A DNA stretch of 46,298 nucleotides from positions 17,238 through 63,535 of the forward strand of contig AVPN01000017.1 of NCBI GenBank assembly GCA_000695325.1, read 5' to 3'. Below, piece by piece: positions 43,510 to 46,298 of this stretch (the first letter of the stretch is position 1; each line of letters begins with the position of its first letter). The position numbers and the translations under genes were made by a program. The DNA comes from Pleurobrachia bachei. Its lineage: Eukaryota; Ctenophora; Tentaculata; Cydippida; Pleurobrachiidae. The notes under the pieces are model-generated. The model was not told the DNA's origin. It was given only the letters and a program-made list of their open reading frames with translations, and ran no database searches.

Positions 43510-44455
43510 CAGTGGATATCATTTTTCCGTTCTTCAAGAAAGAGTCAAATGAAGACCTGAATGAACTCAATCACACAAACTTTGTTGTGTGGCTCACTCC
43601 GTAATTCATTTTATAGCATGGCACGCTCTGTGAGGGCTCGGTCAGTTTTCAGGCCTATGTTAACTCTATCTTAGATCGATCGTGGCCAATAACAGCGGCC
43701 ATACACCTGGCCCCCTCATTGACTCTTTCTTCAAAACAGAAGCCATTCACGACCACACCTTTCTCGCGAATCAATTCTGGAACTTCCAGTGGAATTTGAT
43801 ATTGTCTTTTGGCCTAGTAGTCTATTGTACGTGACCATCTGGCGTTTTCTCAACTACTTCTCGGCCTTTTTATACTGCCAGGCGTCAGGCCAGTGCTCTG
43901 ACAGGCCTTTTATTATATGTCACCTACTGTACCACTTCCAGCTGACTTCATCTACAGTCAATCTATGATACACTTATCAGCATCCCATGATAACCCTCCA
44001 CCTCCTCTCTCCCTCTTCTCTCTCTCCCTCTTCTCCCTCTATGATTCTCCTCCTCTCTCCAGGAATGCGGGTTGTTCAGGGTGGGGCAGAGTTTTCAGAA
44101 GACGAGGAAGACGAAGAGGAAGGAAGTGAAGCAGAGAACTGAAGAGCGTGAACTTTGTGGGGTTATAGAATGTGATAGATAACATGAGACGTAATAATCA
44201 GATGATGTTCTCGATTGGTAGAGAGCCCGGTAGACACTGTTAGATTGGAGAATAAGAGAACTGAGGGCACGCCAGACAGTTGCGGTACTTCGGCAAATAT
44301 ATCGCCAGAATGAATATTTAAGATTTGATAGCCATTTCCATTTTCAGATTCAATAAGTTACCGTGTTTATTTATTTCTGTACGAATACATAAAATGTATA
44401 GTTTGGGAATACATTTTGTGTACAAATGGCGCGCGCCACATGGTTCAGTGTTTAT
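43510..44455. repeat. Direct duplication D10, copy B
   Basis: Second copy of 41319-42274, carrying its own mini-hairpin (43884-43907) and acidic exon. Confidence 0.9.
44063..44142 (+). CDS. Acidic terminal exon, copy B
   Basis: Same reading frame and peptide as 41889-41968, despite synonymous changes (for example GGT GGG for GGT GGA and GAA for GAG codons). Preservation of the peptide with silent differences favours a real coding exon. Confidence 0.45.
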
Positions 44456-44670
44456 GTAGCGATCACAATTGTGTACTTTGCATACAAATAGGAGTTAAGC
44501 GCGCGCTGAACATGAGAGAGGGCGTGGCTTCGGGACCATCTGTGTGTCGCATAATAACTTCGACCACTCGCTCTCTGCTTCTCTCTTTCTTTCCTTCCCT
44601 CCCTGTCTATCGTCATCTTTCCCTTTCTTCATCATTTTGGTCGGGTTTTCTACACTCATCGCTGAGCGAT

Positions 44671-44690
44671 CTGTTCTCTCTCTCTCTCTC

Positions 44691-44722
<32 letters not shown>
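44671..44722. repeat. (CT)n microsatellite
   Basis: CT repeat with one CA interruption. No gene is evident between 44456 and 45300. Pyrimidine-rich tracts make long serine/leucine frames that are not genes. Confidence 0.9.
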
Positions 44723-44726
<4 letters not shown>

Positions 44727-45308
44727 CCTCTCCAGACTCACAAGAATTGAGATTGCCACGAATGAAGGGTGAATGAGGTAGAGAAATCTGGATACAGTGA
44801 TTGGTCCAGAGACAGGTAAGGCACGTGGAGTTGACCAAACAATAGGAGAAATTGGTACCATCTCTATCCTCTCTTTCCTTCACTGTCTCTTTCTACTCGC
44901 TATGACTCTCTCTCTGTCTCTCTCTCCCACTTGGATCTCTTCTTCAAGACTTTGGTCGCCCGTAATTCATCAACACACACAATTCAAAGTAGAGAATTGG
45001 CGATATAGTACAGCAGGATAGCACAGGAGAAAGAGAGGAATTACAAATGTGTTAGAAGTACTGCAGCCCCAAACTGCTTTTGAAGCTCGTGGAAAATGAT
45101 TATGGTTTATCAGTTTAGTTATAGCCTCTGTTTGGGGTTCTATTGTGTCGTTCCAAAAAGAGGCAAATACCCATCAAAACTATAATTGTCAGGAGTCAGG
45201 ACTTAGAAAAGAGGGTTCTGAGACAGTCTGTGAGATTGTGTGTAAAGTGAGTGTTTTATAGGCACGCCCTTCGGCTGTAAGTACTGTTAAATTCTAAGAC
45301 GTGATGTT

Positions 45309-45700
45309 CTCTCTCTCTCTCTCTCTCACTCTCTGTACATATAGACAATGGCCTCGCCTCATTACACGATGATGTTATTCAATAAAGCGAGAGACTAGAG
45401 AGATAGACTAGAGAGAGACTAGAGAGAGAGACGAGACGGGAGGGAGAGAACGAGAAAGAGAGATAGATAGATAGAGAGAGAGAGAGAGATGGGAAGAGAG
45501 AGAGAGAGAGAGACGAGACGGGAGAGACTAGAGAGATAGACTAGAGAGAGACGAGACGGGAGAGACTAGAGAGATAGACTAGAGACGAGACGGGAGAGAG
45601 AACGAGAGAGACTAGAGAGATAGACTAGAGAGAAATTCAGAGACAATACGGGAGAGAGATAGATGGGGAGAGAGAACGAGAGCGAGAAGGAGAAATATGA
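45309..45700. repeat. GA-rich minisatellite region
   Basis: A CT tract (45309-45330) is followed by irregular repeats of GACTAGAGAGATAGACTAGA and GAGACGAGACGGGAGAGA units mixed with GA runs and a GAAGGAAGGAAGG tract. No coding content. Confidence 0.85.
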
Positions 45701-45779
45701 AGGAAGGAAGGAAGGAACGGGTCATGGGATCAGGAACATTGATCAAATGACTGGTGTGTGATGTACTGGATTGTTACTT

Positions 45780-46298
45780 TCGTAACCCTCGCTTCGCACC
45801 GTAGTAGGGTCGGCTGTGGGAAGTTGGGTCTGGAATTTTGAATTTGACCAGCTGATATGCTTAGGGACTCTATAAAAAGTCCAAAGCGCCATCCCGCAGG
45901 TCTCTACCACCTCCGGTTCACTAATTATTCACAATTATGTGATTTATGACGACATCGGCCAATTAGCACCAAAAATACCAGTTCCTGGCCACTTAGAGCT
46001 TAGATTTTGATACCAGCTGATAGAGGACCACAAGATTAGTGGGCATACAAAATTTCAGGTCGATCGGAGTTTTGGTCGATGAGTTATAGCCGTTTTTCCG
46101 TTTGGCTGGCGGTTGGCTGGCACCACGTGGGATTACGGGTTTAGGTCGTCGTAGGAGGTCGTCATTGGTCGCGTTCGATCGGGCTCGATGAGGTGATCAA
46201 AACCTGGTGGGGCCAGACCTTGGCCCCACCCCGTTCTTGGGTTATTAGGCTTTTTCGGTTTCCCGCCAAAATATTTTCCCGCCAAAACGAAAAAGCCT
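45780..46298. other. Unclassified repeat-like sequence with terminal hairpins
   Basis: No credible exon is seen. The sequence ends with a perfect 9-bp-stem hairpin (46206-46230, GGTGGGGCC/GGCCCCACC) and an 11-bp inverted repeat (46247-46257 AGGCTTTTTCG and 46288-46298) enclosing two CCCGCCAAAA motifs. This looks like the edge of an interspersed element that may continue beyond the window. Confidence 0.45.

Noticed and set aside
44416-44883. Serine/leucine-rich plus ORFs and Arg/Glu-rich minus ORF
   Set aside because: Translations of the CT/GA microsatellite.

Overview
This is eukaryotic genomic DNA, most likely from an early-branching animal, with a sponge as my best guess. The genes are split into exons of about 70-320 bases with GT..AG introns, some only about 60 bases long. 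They encode animal-type proteins: a rhodopsin-like GPCR, cathepsin-like secreted proteases, C-type lectin and sushi modules, and a tyrosine-containing membrane receptor. Microsatellites and inverted-repeat elements are dense. I see no rRNA, tRNA, CRISPR array or bacterial operon. The species call is inference.

Layout. 1-3200 holds no gene I can recognise. 3203-5487 (+) is a single-pass membrane receptor whose last two exons recur in a 1,084-base tandem copy. 8058-10997 (+) is a partial then a complete GPCR gene. 12114-29654 (+) is a large gene for a proline-rich, coiled-coil protein with an EF-hand-like C-terminal part. Its middle exons occur about three times, and one copy is split by a 3.5-kb inverted-repeat element filled with about 234 identical 13-base repeats. 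Inside this gene, on the minus strand, lie the two halves of a cathepsin L-like gene in permuted order (24920-28470). 29797-38274 (-) is a second cysteine-protease gene whose exons join in phase to encode signal peptide, propeptide, papain domain, C-type lectin domain, sushi domains and a Cys-rich ephrin-receptor-like region. 40100-44455 has a small Ig-like fragment and a duplicated acidic terminal exon around a 0.9-kb palindrome. 44460-46298 is microsatellite and unclassified repeat.

The dominant feature is repeated head-to-tail duplication of 0.9-4 kb blocks with near-identical copies. Some junctions cut exons. These may be real tandem duplications, or two haplotypes of a heterozygous animal joined in one assembly; reads would decide. 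Within two of the duplicated blocks, a segment of 50 or 51 bases is replaced by its base-by-base complement WITHOUT reversal. No ordinary inversion makes that, and it is the strangest signal in the window.

The genes do not form an obvious pathway. Several encode cell-surface or secreted proteins (receptor, GPCR, two proteases, Ig-like fragment), so a surface-recognition or defence neighbourhood is possible but unproven. Exon limits come from reading splice sites and checking that phases agree; transcript evidence is needed for exact models.
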